This document shows positions 22,211 to 34,022 of a stretch of 64,000 bases of DNA, piece after piece (position 1 is the first letter of the stretch; every line of letters begins with the position of its first letter). Source of the DNA: Melampsora larici-populina 98AG31 (lineage: Eukaryota > Basidiomycota > Pucciniomycetes > Pucciniales > Melampsoraceae); contig NW_006768782.1 in assembly GCF_000204055.1 (NCBI RefSeq), positions 1,318,313 to 1,382,312 of the forward strand. Direction: 5' to 3'. Both the position numbers and the translations under genes were made by a program. The notes below the pieces were generated by a model. That model saw only the letters and a program-made list of their open reading frames with translations, did not search any database and was not told the DNA's origin.

Positions 22211-23590
22211 ACAATCTTGGCTAACGACCCAATCCCTACACATATACCAATACCTACCACAACACATCAAATACACGGAACCCAATCCCCTCTAAAAAAA
22301 TATTCACTTTAGTATCATGAATATCTAATCAGATATTATCTTTTCTTAAAGCCAAGCTTGAATCACCACACTGGTACGATAAATATTTTCCAAATGACAA
22401 CTGTTACTAGGTATATTTATTTCCTCATATCTCTACACAGATAAACAAGATACTTACCATCCTTTTCATCTATGTATTCACATATCATAAAAATCATTTT
22501 GCTACAATCTTAGCTAATGATCCAATCCCTACACATATACCTATACCTACCAAAACACATCAAATACATGGAACCCAATCCCCTCTGACAAAAAAAATAT
22601 TCACTTTAGTATCATGAATATCTAATCAGATATTATCTTTTCTTAAAGCCAAGCTTGAATCACCACACTGGTACGATAAATATTTTCCAAATGACAACTG
22701 TTACTAGGTATATTTATTTCCTCATATCCCCACACAGATAAACAAGATCCTGCTTACTATCCTTTTTATCTATGTATTCACATATCATAAAAATCATTTT
22801 CCTACAATCTTAGCTAATGATCCAATCCCTACACATATACCTATACCTACCAAAACACATCAAATACATGGAACCCAATCCCCTCTGACAAAAAAAATAT
22901 TCACTTTAGTATCATCAATATCTAATCAGATATTATCTTTTCTTAAAGCCAAGCCTAAACCAACACACTGGTACAATAAATCTTTTTTGTATGCCAACTG
23001 TTACTAGGTATATTTATTTCCTCATATCCCCACACAGATAAACAAGATCCTGCTTACTATCCTTTTTATCTATGTATTCACATATCATAAAAATCATTTT
23101 CCTACAATCTTAGCTAATGATCCAATCCCTACACATATACCTATACCTACCATAAAACATCAAAAGCATGGAACCCAATCCCCTCTAAAAAAATATTCAC
23201 TAAGGTATCATCAATATCTAATCAGATATTATATTTTCTTAAAGCCAAGCCTAAACCAACACACTGGTACAATAAATCTTTTCCAAATACCAACTGTTAC
23301 TAGGTATATTTATTTCCTCATATCTCTACACAGATAAACAAGATCCTGCTTACTATCCTTTTCATCTATGTATTCACATATCATAAAAATCATTTTCCTA
23401 CAATCTTAGCTAATGATCCAATCCCTACACATATACCTATATCTACCATAACACACAAATGCATGGAACCCAATCCCCTCTAAAAAATATCGAGAACTTA
23501 CATAGTATCATCAATGTAAGATCAGATCAAAGCTTTTCTTGAAGCCAAATTTAAATCAACACAGGGGCATGGTGCAAAATAAGCTCTTTT
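22211..23590 (+). repeat. Satellite array, ~300 bp unit, about 4.6 copies
   Basis: Units start ACAATCTTAGCTAATGATCC at 22211 (variant), 22504, 22804, 23104 and 23400, giving spacings of 293, 300, 300 and 296 bp. Each unit includes CATGGAACCCAATCCCCTCT, a TATCTAATCAGATATTATC dyad, and GTTACTAGGTATATTTATTT. Inner copies are nearly identical, while the first and last are more diverged, as expected for unequal exchange. No open frame runs through the units. Confidence 0.92.
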
Positions 23591-24325
23591 TGTAACCTTA
23601 CTATTTATCAAACCATACATAACTTTTTGATCACCCACTTTGTACATAAATACCCTGAACCCTTTTCTCTCTCCGACTTTTTCATAAACCTTTCCTCTAG
23701 GTACTCATCTCACAAACCATTCAATCCTTCCTTCCTTCTTTCCTTCCTACACATATACATACTCAAAAAAAAACATCAATAATTAAATTAATTTCTCATT
23801 TTTAAATAAAACAGACACAAAAAATCACAAATACGTAGCCCAGTTTCAACTGTTTTTTTCCTTTCTTCTTCAAGAACCTTTTAAACAAAAGAAGAAAAAG
23901 AAAAGAAAACCAATCAAAACAGTCATATTTTTTTATCTTCTTCTCGTAGTAGTAGTTGTCATCAAAGATGATGATCGATCATCCAAAGATGATGATCAAT
24001 CATCATCATCAATCTACAAAAACAAAAACAAAAAACAAAAAAAACTAATGGTCCAGATTTCAAAAATTCACCCAAGAAAAAATAAAATGAAAAAAGTTAA
24101 AACCAAACCAAAAAAAGAAACATCACAGGCAGACATACAAACAAATTTTTTTTTCGGTCATCTGTTTATGTGTCAAAAAAGAAAAACATCACACCCACAC
24201 ACACGCACACAAAATACCCAAGAACCAATTACATAAAAGATATAACCCACCATCAAAAGATAACCAAAAGAAAAAAAAGAAATTGATGATGAAAAAAAAA
24301 CCCTCATGATATGATCACAACACTA
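23591..24325. other. A-rich 3' flank of the cyclin gene
   Basis: Low-complexity sequence with poly-A-type runs and GATGATGATCGATCATCC / GATGATCAATCATCATC stretches at about 23965-24010. Nothing coding is supported. Confidence 0.45.
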
Positions 24326-26867
24326 CTATTCTTCATCTTCTTCTTCTTCATTTTGATCTTCTTCAACTTCATGATCGTCAGCATCATCTTCATCCATCTC
24401 CTTTTTAATCATTTTTCCATTTGTTTTCTTTCCACCTTTACGTGTAAGATTCACATCATCACCCGTGTCTTTTACATGTGCCCATTCTTCTAATCGATCC
24501 CATTCGAATCCAGTAGGTGTTTCATAAGTATACGTTTCCACAGCCCAATCTCGTACCAATTCACTGACTCTAAAAAACTGATCATTCGAAAAAACATTTG
24601 GTTTGTCAGACGGGCCTAATGGATGAAATCACATAAAACAAAATGACAAACCTTTCGAGTAGAATACTTTTTGAACAAATTACCATGTTCGTTTCCTCCT
24701 TCGTATCCAACAGCACCCACGAAGTTTGGTTCAAGTCCGATACCCAAAACCTTGCAACCGGTCCGAAGGATATAATCAACCATGATCTGAGCAGTAGGAA
24801 GGATCTCATCCTGTGTGTATCCAGAATAATGAATCAAGTTTGCATCCCATTCTCCTCGGTTCAAGAGTTTCCTTGATAACCAGATCGAGGTGGCTGCTAA
24901 AAGTGAAGGTGCAGTGGCGACTAATCGGTAGTCAACAATCGAAATTTCCATAAAGTACTATACCCAACAATCAAAGCATTAGTTAAGCCTTAAGACGGTG
25001 ATCAAGGAACGAGTGATACAAGGAATGACTTACTTTAGCAAATGTACGAGATTGGATATCATAGTGATCTGCCTTGGAGACCCTCCTCAAGAAGTTCAAT
25101 GGGTTAGGATACCGAAGATCCCAGCTCAACATCTCTAACATATAAGTTTCAGCCTTCAAAATCTCTTCATTTTCGTATCCTCCATCAGTCATGTACAGAA
25201 AATTTGTCACACTAGGACAGATAACTTCTTCATATTTAGATGCAAGGAATAATGAAGTGACTCCAACCAGTTGGAATTTGATGAGAGCGACTGTTCGTTT
25301 AGTAAGAAATCGGTCCATCAAGTTGATGGCAAGGTAAAGAGTTTCAGGTAACAATCGGAATTTCGAGTGCACTTCGATGATCCAGTCTACCAAAACACCT
25401 CGCATCTTCCATGTCAATTCACTTTGACGGGACATGTAATCGGCATCAGGAAGGGTTTCAAGCTGTTGGGTAGGATGACAAGATACGGAAGAAGAATGAG
25501 CTGAATCCCATCCATCACCAAATCGTTTCGATCGCAGCAGATGAACAAACATACCTCAAGCTCGCACATGTAATGATAGATCTCATTAACATATTCTTTA
25601 ACCATCAAGGGGTCCTCCTCATCACCTTCATCTAAATCTTCCCATCCTTGTTCTCCATCCTTCAACTTGACCTTTTCGACTTCCTTGCCCTTTGAACTCT
25701 CCATCATGATCTCATCATCAGCATCCTCAGTTCGAATGTTTTCCTTCTCAATCTCTTCCGGCTCACTCGTTCTCGGTTTCTTGGACAGTCGCCCTTCACC
25801 TTCAATCTTCACCACACCCGATCGATTCGCACTAGCGCGACGACTACTCTGCCGAGCTGGAGCGGTACTAGCCACATTCTTGGAAGCCGGTCTCGCAGTG
25901 AGAGCGACCTTCTTCTTGACAACAGTGGTTGATGTTGTTGTTGGCCGGCGAGGTTCGGGAGCAGGAGCTGTAGCATTGCGTTTCAAAGGTTTGATTTGCC
26001 GAGCACTAGTCTTGGTGACGGGTTGATTGATCGCAACATCTTCGAGTACCATTGGTTCAGCTGCTCCAGCCTTGCGTGTTAATGTAGAAGCTTTGCGAGT
26101 GACAACGGCAGCAGTAGCCTTGGTTGCTGGCTTGGTAGGTACGATGGCAGTGGTACTGATAGATTTGACGTTGTTTGTGCGATCATCTAAGATCCGTTTA
26201 CGACCGTTCGTGGCAAGGGCGGTGGTTGCGGTCTTGCCGTTAGCTAGCTGAGTCTGGGGACACAGGAAAGATGATCAGAAGACAGAAAGAAACATGGAAG
26301 GAGATGGAAATCGGACATACCTTTGTACCTTGAGCAATACTCGCTGTTCGTCCACGTAAAGTACGGGTAGGTACACCGAGCTTAGACACGTTCACACCTG
26401 CGTTCTCGTCCTCCTTCTTTGGAACAGCGTTGGAAGTAACACCCAACCGAGTAGAGTGACGAGTAGGAGGCTATAAGAATCGGAGGAAAAGCAAGAGGAT
26501 GAGTTACGATTCAAAGGGAAAGGAAGTCAAGATAGTGAAAGAGTGGAAGCAGATGAGAAAGCTAAAGTCGGGAGCATGACGTGACAGTCGTCGCGTGTAC
26601 GATGGGAAAGTGTCATGCACCGAGCAACTGAATAAGAGAACGGTTAAGATGTGGGAAAGGACGGTCATGGACGCGTCTAGGACCAAAATTGGTCGGAAAA
26701 TTTAGAGAGTTGTACCCTCCATGATACTTGGCACTTTTTACTCAAGACGACACCCAATTTGATGAGAGCCAGTCAGGTGGCTCTGGGTATGATATTATGA
26801 TTGATAAGAAGTGACTGAATAGGTATAAAACCCGCGTTTTGAGGAATGAACCCAAACTTACCGCCAT
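24326..26867 (-). CDS. B-type mitotic cyclin
   Basis: Regulatory subunit of the mitotic Cdk1 kinase, acting in nucleus and cytoplasm. Six exons (minus): 26867-26862, 26470-26321, 26253-25555, 25462-25034, 24957-24652, 24577-24326; 1842 nt, 613 aa. Residues 1-260 are basic and Ala/Thr/Lys-rich with a Glu/Asp stretch before the cyclin box. The N-terminal cyclin fold begins near residue 270 and has the family signature MRGVLVDWIIEVH at about 305-317, then LYLAINLMDRFL and LFLASKYEE. The C-terminal fold holds YFMEISIVDYRL, YTQDEILPTA and FKKYSTRKFFRVSELVRDW. An acidic tail closes the protein. A clean RxxL destruction box is not obvious; TRLGVTSN near residue 8 resembles the LGxxxN part. The first exon carries only Met-Ala. 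Compared with yeast B cyclins (about 430-490 aa) it is long because of the N-terminal extension. Confidence 0.95.
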
Positions 26868-27900
26868 GCTACCTAGAGCTGAAAGAGTCAAGACAGTGAG
26901 ATGGTTTGTTTTTTGAGGAGGATCGATTAGAGTTGATTAGATTGAAGAATGAGATGATCGATTGAATGAGAGATTAATGTGAGATTATAGAGACTGAAGA
27001 GGTTCGGAGGTTTGAGTTTTTGATGATGAGATCGATCAATCAAAGACCTATAGGGGAAATGAAATAAGAAAGGCATGATATTAGTGAGCTGATGAGATGA
27101 ATGAGGATTAGTGATGAAAGGCTAATGAGACTGACCAAATTGAATGAGTTAATGATTGATAGTGCTGAGTTGAGTGGTAATCTTGAGAGTGGTAGTATTT
27201 GATGAGTATTTGATGATTAGTTTTGATGATAAGTGAAAAGAAGTCAAGTTAAAGAGTTTTAAGAATCAAAGCTTTAAAGAACTAGAAGATAAGAAAAGAG
27301 AACAAGATCGATTGATTTGTATGAAGTGAAGTGATGAAGATGATGATAGATTAGTTTATATAATGTCAACTCAAGAAGGTCAAGGTCATCAAGCCTATCA
27401 CTCACTACAATCCAAGTACGCAAATCAAAAAAAATCAAAATTTAAAGTTCTCCTCAAAATCAAAACTAAAACTACTTAAATTTTAATCAAAACTAACTAA
27501 ACTCTCAGCAGCTTACATACAGTTCAGTTTAAAACCTCAACTCAACTCATCAAATCAAAGACCTTAACACTAAGTATCTCTCTCTACTCATCTCGAACTT
27601 TCAACGCGTTTCAATCAAAACTAAACACGCGACCGTAGAAAAAAAAATCAACACTTAAGTCACATAACAAGGAAAATACAGCTTAGACGCTCAGATTAAA
27701 TCCACAAAGCGCCAAAAAAGACGAAAACAACAACAAAACAAACTGCACTGTATTGTACAGTCTTCACTCCACTCTTCTGAGTCTGGAGTCTGGGCGCGCG
27801 CGTCAACTGTTGCTATGACACCCGCGCTGTCTCACCTTAAGCTCCAGCCTGTTTAGTGCTCAACCAATCAGATCGCATCAGTACTGAAACGCGTCATTAA
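26868..27900 (-). promoter_or_regulatory. Upstream region of the cyclin gene
   Basis: AT-rich sequence rich in GATTGA/GATGAG direct steps (26900-27350) with no coding frame. A TTTATATAATG stretch near 27355 could serve as a TATA-like element for minus-strand transcription, but this is only a composition-based suggestion. A GGGCGCGCGCG run lies at 27793. Confidence 0.3.
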
Positions 27901-29243
27901 GCTTAGCGCTATGATATAACTTAACAGTCCATACATCTCGATCATCTTCCTTCACATTTTTCGATTGATTTAACCGCCCATTAAACACTCATCCCATTTG
28001 ACACCTTCCGATCAGACTTGTGCAAGCTCTCACCTGTTTGGAGGAACTGTTCTAAATTAACCACTAAATCCTCTACAACATACACATCCTTTCACCGTGC
28101 ATCCAGATTCCAATCACCTTCATAACAGATCATATCAGAATCACAAAAAAGCTTCGTGTGAAGTACGTACAAACACAACTAGACTTCAAGAGTGTTGAGA
28201 GTTGCGAGCACAAGCATCATATATTTCCAAACCTCACTAGCTCAGAACTGATCAAGGTGTATGTAGAAAGTTATCAAATTTTTGGGATATTTTCAAGACA
28301 TGAAATTGATCTATCTTGACTTGAAAGAACGTTAATTGGAAGACCACCTTGAGGTCTATCCCCCAGTAAATTGATTGTAAAACCTTTAGAATCTTTGTTG
28401 ATATATCATCACACAATGATGATTTTTGAAAGTCATTTAGAAACACGAAACCTGAGTCACAATGACATCAAGTAAGTAAATTGAAATTGATTTCATTCTT
28501 GGTGTTTTTGATCAAGAGAATAAAAGGTGATGATTATATAGACATCTTTTAATTCCTGTAAAGAGTAGGAACTCTAGCACTCTGGGTTCATAGCCACTCC
28601 AACATTCTTTGTACATAATAACTCATCATGATCATCTTTAAATCTTACACACAAAATACATTTCACAATCTTTTACGAAGAGAAAATTTTTGCAAAAAAA
28701 TCTCAACTTTTGGACGTATAGATGCACAACAAGCCTCTACATAGGTTTGTTTGACCAAACTCATAATGGTTTTAAAAAAATTGAGCTTATCAGATCAATT
28801 GACTAGTTAGTAAGCAGAAAGAAAAAGATGATATAGTTTTACAATTCTACAATCATAAATACCAGTCAATCAATACTTTAGATAAAAAAAACATGTATAA
28901 CATTTAACAAATTCAAAACAAAATCTGATCCTACAACAAGAATAAAAAAGACAAGAAAAAACCCCTTCAAGTATTCTTTAGAAAATACTATTCAATTGAT
29001 TTTTGGTTTTATGAATTCAAGATTGATACATCATTGATTATGTAACATTAAGAGGGAATAGAGTCATGATTTTTCAAGAAGAAAAAAAGGGAATGAGATG
29101 TTTTTAAAAACTTTGAAGATGAAGAACAGAAAAACACACGTAAAAAAACCACAAGGTGTTGCCAAAGATTGAAACACATGAGAGGAAGTAACTTTAAGCT
29201 AAGTAAGATACTGTCAAGAGATTTATGAATTGATATAAAGGGT
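27901..29243. other. No supported gene
   Basis: AT-rich intergenic sequence. Frames are at most about 75 aa (28252-28446, 29048-29272, minus) with no domain. The right part is the 3' flank of the tetraspan gene. Confidence 0.45.
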
Positions 29244-29951
29244 TCAAACGTAATAAGCTGGAAGTTGATCATAAGGTTCAGAACAAACTTCTAGATCCTG
29301 ATCATCATAAGATTTCGAAGAACCAAAACAACAAACCGAAAGTCTACAAATCTCATGAAGAATACCTGAAAGAGCCCAATAAGCACAAAATCCAGGAATA
29401 GCCAAAAAGAATAAAGAGATAATTGAACAAAGAAAAGTTTCGGTTAATTGAATTAAGAATCCTTCTTGATTGTTTAAAGCAGATGGAAGTAATCGATTGA
29501 CTTGTAAAGCAACAAATCCTAAGAGACTGATAAAGATAGAGAAAATTAAATAGTTGGTTGAGGATACTTTTATCCAACCTTGACGAGTTGGTAAACCTCG
29601 ATTCAAGATAATCACTCCACTAGCCATCTTAAACCAAGCATACCACATCAACCAATACTGGCTTTGAGAAGACCAAGGTGTGAGATTTTCATATGCTTGA
29701 CATCCGTTCCTTTCACTTGTGATGGTACTTAAACTGGTTGAATTGAAGATATGAGACGAGTTACTAAAAGTGAGGCATAAGACTGAGATAAGTAAGAAAT
29801 CTAGGGTGAGGATCACGCTGGCCGAAACTCGACTGGTAGGAGAACGATGATCGAAATCGGATGTGGTTTGGGAACCTAAATCCTGAGCTCTCTCCATCTT
29901 CATGGGTCCTGGAATGTAAAGAGTGAGGTGGGAAGGTTTCTTCGAGTTCAT
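29244..29951 (-). CDS. Small four-span membrane protein
   Basis: Function unknown. The single coding exon gives 235 aa. The start is placed at ATG 29951 because the upstream in-frame Met lies across what looks like a 5' leader intron (CCAG-GTAAGTTTC to CTTTCAG, about 30020-29963). Hydrophobic spans occur at about residues 45-70 (VILTLDFLLISVLCLTF), 105-125 (YWLMWYAWFKMASGVII), 140-160 (IFSIFISLLGFVAL) and 175-205 (FLCSIISLFFLAIPGFCAYW). N-S-S and N-S-T sequons lie just after the first span. The C-terminal tail has a Cys-Cys pair and acidic residues and ends PAYYV. The pattern resembles fungal tetraspan families, but I recognise no signature. Confidence 0.65.
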   Translation of the reverse strand: MNSKKPSHLTLYIPGPMKMERAQDLGSQTTSDFDHRSPTSRVSASVILTLDFLLISVLCLTFSNSSHIFNSTSLSTITSERNGCQAYENLTPWSSQSQYWLMWYAWFKMASGVIILNRGLPTRQGWIKVSSTNYLIFSIFISLLGFVALQVNRLLPSALNNQEGFLIQLTETFLCSIISLFFLAIPGFCAYWALSGILHEICRLSVCCFGSSKSYDDQDLEVCSEPYDQLPAYYV

Positions 29952-30164
29952 TGTGTATCGAAAGCTGAAAGTCGTGTTCACCAAAAGGTTAGCTACTTGC
30001 AGGTTGCCCAACGAAACTTACTGGAGAGAAACGCTGTCAGAGATGGAATGAACAAACTTCTATGTGGTTAACTTTGGTGACAGAAAATCAGCCGCGTGAA
30101 AATCTTTAAGGATGAAGAAATGTTCTGTGACTGAAATCATCAAAGATTACAAGAATAAAGACCG

Positions 30165-30839
30165 TCAGTTGAGAATGCACCATAATATGATCTCTGACGG
30201 AAATTCTAGGCAAGGTCCGCACTTTACCAATTCCCAATTACTCGACTTCAAACAAAGTGATCGGTCTACTTGACAGTCTAATACGATCTGAAACAGACGT
30301 TTATGTAGGATGGTGATGGCAATTGTACCCAACGAATATATAGAATCGGAGGAAATTTGGGTTGAATCTGTTATACTGCTACGGGTTATGTTCAAGTTAA
30401 TCGATTTGAAAATCAACTCAAATGTAGCTAAGGTCTTGAGAAGGTACAAGGCTATGTTGAAGTCAATCAAGATGACTACAAACTTGATCGAAGGTGGAAT
30501 AAAGTCGCCAAATTCGAGTGAAAGATGTAAAACGGAAAAATTCAGATGCCGGTTTTTTGGGAGTTTTTCGAGTGATTCTTGAAGTTCTTGTATCGATGAA
30601 TAGGTTCTATTTATCCTCAACCAAGACGAGAGAAAAAAAACAAGGGATTGTAAGGTAAGTTTTTGAGCCAAGTTAAAGTTTTCGGAATTCGCTTGGTAGT
30701 CAAGGTCTGGTGTGGGAAGTGAGAAATTATTTAAAACATACTTGATCTTACTTGACGTATTTTGTAATGACTGTGATGAACAAACCAAAGAGTTGGAAAG
30801 AGATAGATAGAGAGAGACAGATGGTGGAAAGTGAATCAA
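30165..30839 (-). CDS. Uncharacterised protein, probably spliced
   Basis: An open frame of 224 aa on the minus strand with one clear hydrophobic span (KFVVILIDFNIALYLLKTLA, about residues 119-138). Inside it, GTAAGATCAAG to CCACACCAG (about 30755-30709) looks like a 47 nt in-frame-tolerated intron, so the mature product may be shorter. No family is recognised. It lies about 200 bp upstream of the tetraspan gene on the same strand and could be part of a longer transcript, but no splice path joining the two frames was found. Confidence 0.4.
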   Translation of the reverse strand: MIHFPPSVSLYLSLSNSLVCSSQSLQNTSSKIKYVLNNFSLPTPDLDYQANSENFNLAQKLTLQSLVFFLSSWLRINRTYSSIQELQESLEKLPKNRHLNFSVLHLSLEFGDFIPPSIKFVVILIDFNIALYLLKTLATFELIFKSINLNITRSSITDSTQISSDSIYSLGTIAITILHKRLFQIVLDCQVDRSLCLKSSNWELVKCGPCLEFPSEIILWCILN

Positions 30840-31443
30840 AAAATCAACGTGAGAAGAATTCCTTTCGCTTGAAGTTCGATGATACCGTTCACTGCAAATA
30901 TATAACCCAGTTCAATATAACCTTAATCAGGTCCTCCACCACATTGATCGGTCCTGCCTCGTGTGTATTCTGTTCGTGATTTGTCTGATGAAATGCCGTC
31001 GAAACGATGACTTCTGTTCTCCGCCGGACCAAAATAAATCAAAATGCTCGTATCGATCAGGTACAATCGAGCACGGCCTGATAATGTATATTATGGGAGG
31101 TTTTGGGCTTGATATCTGATTTTGAAGCATATGTTGGACTCGAGGCACATTTTATCCTTGACCTCAGTGGCAGTGCTTGCGGGTCAATCCAGCTTCTGCG
31201 GTGTTTCTCCACATCTCATGAAATGTATCAACAAGCCATGTCTTGGTGATGAAGATGGGGGTGAAGCGATACATCCTCACTGGTCAAAAATCTCGAGCAT
31301 CTTTCTCAACTTAGCACATGTCAAAGTTCAACTAGACCCTGTGGTGTTGTATGATCTCGCAAACAATGATATGTACTAGAGAAGCATCTCTCTGCTGATC
31401 TCAAGCACTAATTTGATGTTGTATGAAAGAACACATTTGTACA
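30840..31443. other. No supported gene
   Basis: Short frames on both strands (30927-31148 minus, 31122-31379 plus) with no domain. This is the intergenic spacer between two minus-strand genes. Confidence 0.4.
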
Positions 31444-32941
31444 TTAACCAAGCAACGAGTCGTCGGATCCATTGTCTGAACAATGCTGATCCAGAAGAGA
31501 CAAGGAGGATGAGCCCATACTACAGATAGACAAGCTGCCTTGCGAGTTGCAGTCTAAGATTTCTTCAATTTCACTATCTAACTCAAGGACGTTGTCGTCA
31601 TGAGTGTTTTCAACTTTGATCTGCATTGGCTTTTCACTTTTACCGTCTGGTTCGTCGTTTTCTTCAAGATCAGAGAAATCAAGTTCAGGTGATCGACGGG
31701 CTTGCGGAATGATGATGATCGGTTTTTCAAGAGACTTGTGGAGGTCAAAAAGCTTTTGACTCAGTACCTCTACGAGTGGCCGTGTATCAGAAGTCTATGC
31801 GTTGGAATATAAGTATCCCTCAGCTTCCGTGTGAATACCGTTGCGTTCAATCAGATAGAGAATCAAAAGGTTGACCTCTCTGAGATCGTGCAATCTAGCC
31901 AGCAAGGTTGGGTTTCGACTGCGACTGGCCAATTGATGTAGTGAGTTGGAAATCGAGTCTTGAATTGGCCAACCCTTTACAATTTTCTTCAAATTCAGTA
32001 AGAAATGTAGTCAAACGGGATCAGGACGATGAACCTCTCTAGCGTGAACAGGGAGGATGTACTTCTCTCCATATCCGATTAAAAACAAATGGCCAGTGTT
32101 TCAAAAATCCCCGTGCTAGCATTTGCTCAGTAACTCTTTGCAGAGAGACCGCTAACGGTCTTCCTAGCGGAGAAGTGGCCAAGTGGGTCTCAAGGTTTGA
32201 GAGGCTCGATCCCGAAAAAGTTATCAAAATCTGTGCACGTTTGAGATATGCGATGGGTTTTCCTGATGCAAACCGACGCCTGGTTGGTTCGTCCAACGGT
32301 GAAATTTGTAATCCGACTGATCATCAAGAGAGTTAGAAATAAAGATTCAACGTCGAGCTCAGGAGCGGCTAACCACTCGAATAATCTTTGCTGCCCGGTT
32401 TGCACACCTGCTCTTCTACCTTTTCAAAGCACGCGCGCCCGTCTCGGCCATACTGAATGACAAAGGACGCACAAAACATAAGCAGAATTATCACTCAAGT
32501 AGGAATATTGCATAGATCTATACCTTGCTCAAAACGCTGATGAGGACTGTCATCAGAGGGGTCACCAGACCTTCGTAGGGCTTAAGCAAAACGCGGGCGT
32601 GTTTGATTTGAACCCCGAGCTGTACCATATGATCAGGTGCAGGAAGGACCTCGCATTCTTCTATTGGTACATTGAGTGGTAAAGTAGCCTCCACCATGAC
32701 GCTGAGGTTGAGATGATGAGGATATGGCACTTGACTTGATTGTGAATCACTCGTGACGGCAGCGGCTTGAATCGGTGCCTTATAGATGGTGGTTTTGAGG
32801 ACGGTGTAAAGGACTTCATTAGAGTCTGATAGTTCGGTCATGACTCTTTTGAGAAGGTGGGTTGAGCTGAGTCTATGCGTCGACTCAAACGACTTTCGCC
32901 AGCAGAGCTTACCGCACATCTCCAACCGGGCTTCGGATCAT
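31444..32941 (-). CDS. Uncharacterised multi-exon gene (model incomplete)
   Basis: Several protein-like frames follow each other on the minus strand. A first exon may start at ATG 32941 (M-I-R-S-P-V) and splice via CG-GTAAGC to CATAG near 32870 into a segment with TELSDSNEVLYTVLKTTIYK and ARVLLKPYEGLVTPLM (to about 32522). Next comes RLFEWLAAPELDVESLFLTL (32390-32290), then RRFASGKPIAYLKRAQILI with LARGFLKHWPF (32280-32040), then IVKGWPIQDSISNSLHQL and LREVNLLILYLIERNGIH (31990-31795). The tail is acidic and Ser-rich with a PIIIIPQARR motif and stops at 31444. Residue use is protein-like, but the splice junctions near 32400 and 32290 could not be made to agree in phase, so a frameshift or pseudogene is possible. 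No family is recognised. Confidence 0.45.
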
Positions 32942-34022
32942 TGCCCATTACTGTAACAATTATGGGACCAGTCAATCGACTGGAGTCACGATGCCCAGTC
33001 CTTTATAGCTGGAAATAAAATGTTGGAGAGATGTATCAAAGTATCAAGAGACTAAATAGTTTTTAACGCAAAATCGGGGTATGATGCGTAACGCAAGAAT
33101 CGGACTGGACCCCAAAGCGGAACTTCAGTATTGCTGCACTGCAGTCATTGTGCTACCAAACTATTTTGCTTGATGAGGGAATGACTCTGTGCGAAGGGAT
33201 GTTCGAGCTGAGATTAGTGATCAAATATGACAAACGTCGGCTGATCACAACGCCTCCATGCCCACCATGACGGCCCTGCGAAATGTAAGAGATGGTGACC
33301 GATAGGCTCAGCCCTCTCAGCCTAGGTTGTGTCTTTGTAAAGGCTTCTGGAAACATCAAGTTTCATCAGTCCCTCCTCAGGCAGTAGCAGAACCTGTGAT
33401 GTCTGGTGTACTCGGGGAGGTATCAAGGTTCAAAGGTGTCTTTCAATTCCTAAAAATCACATGTAACCACCTGTTGCACAACTCGCTGAGGCCGTCAGAA
33501 CCACTTGCGAGAGTCACTTTCCTTATTGGGTAAGTTGTAGGTGGCTCAAAATCCACTGTTGCGATTTCTTACGAGCTTGTACATAGATCCTATGAAGACC
33601 GTTAACCGGATTTCAGAGGATTGATGGATGGCTCAGGTGACCAAACTTGCCTGATAATTGATGTTCAATCGAAAAGAACTTGTAGTAACTGAGCCTCCAA
33701 AGTCTTATAAGTAAGCAAACTTTGCCATGCACCAATCAAGAGCCCACAACAAAAACAAATCATACAATCTCTTGATCAGCAAGCCTGGAGCTAGCGCAAT
33801 ATCGACAACTCCAAAACCCCTCAACATACCATAAATTTAACTTCTGACTTTTACGCGCAATCTTTATCTTCTACATATTTCAAGAAAACAAGTGCAGGAC
33901 ACGACCCTCTTTTTCTACTCAAAATTTCTCAACAGTGAGTGTCTGTAAGCAATGTGACTTCCGAAATATTTTTTTTCACTGACGTACTGATTTGACACAC
34001 GATTCACTGTTTTAGGCAAGCA
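32942..34022. other. Intergenic; likely 5' leader of the Dicer-like gene at its right end
   Basis: No supported coding frame. At 33932-34016, CTCAACA-GTGAGTGTC to CTGTTTTAG looks like an 85 nt intron in the 5' leader, ending 7 bases before the ATG of the Dicer-like frame. This would imply a transcribed, spliced gene. Confidence 0.45.

Noticed and set aside
22211..23590. CRISPR-like array
   Set aside because: Units are 300 bp, without short repeats and unique spacers, in a eukaryotic genome.
24983..25552. Cyclin start inside the 25552 frame
   Set aside because: Upstream exons with agreeing phase and acceptor sites extend the protein to ATG 26867.
25667..26251. Long plus-strand frames of 119 and 74 aa
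   Set aside because: They are antisense shadows of the Ala/Thr/Lys-rich N-terminus of the cyclin.
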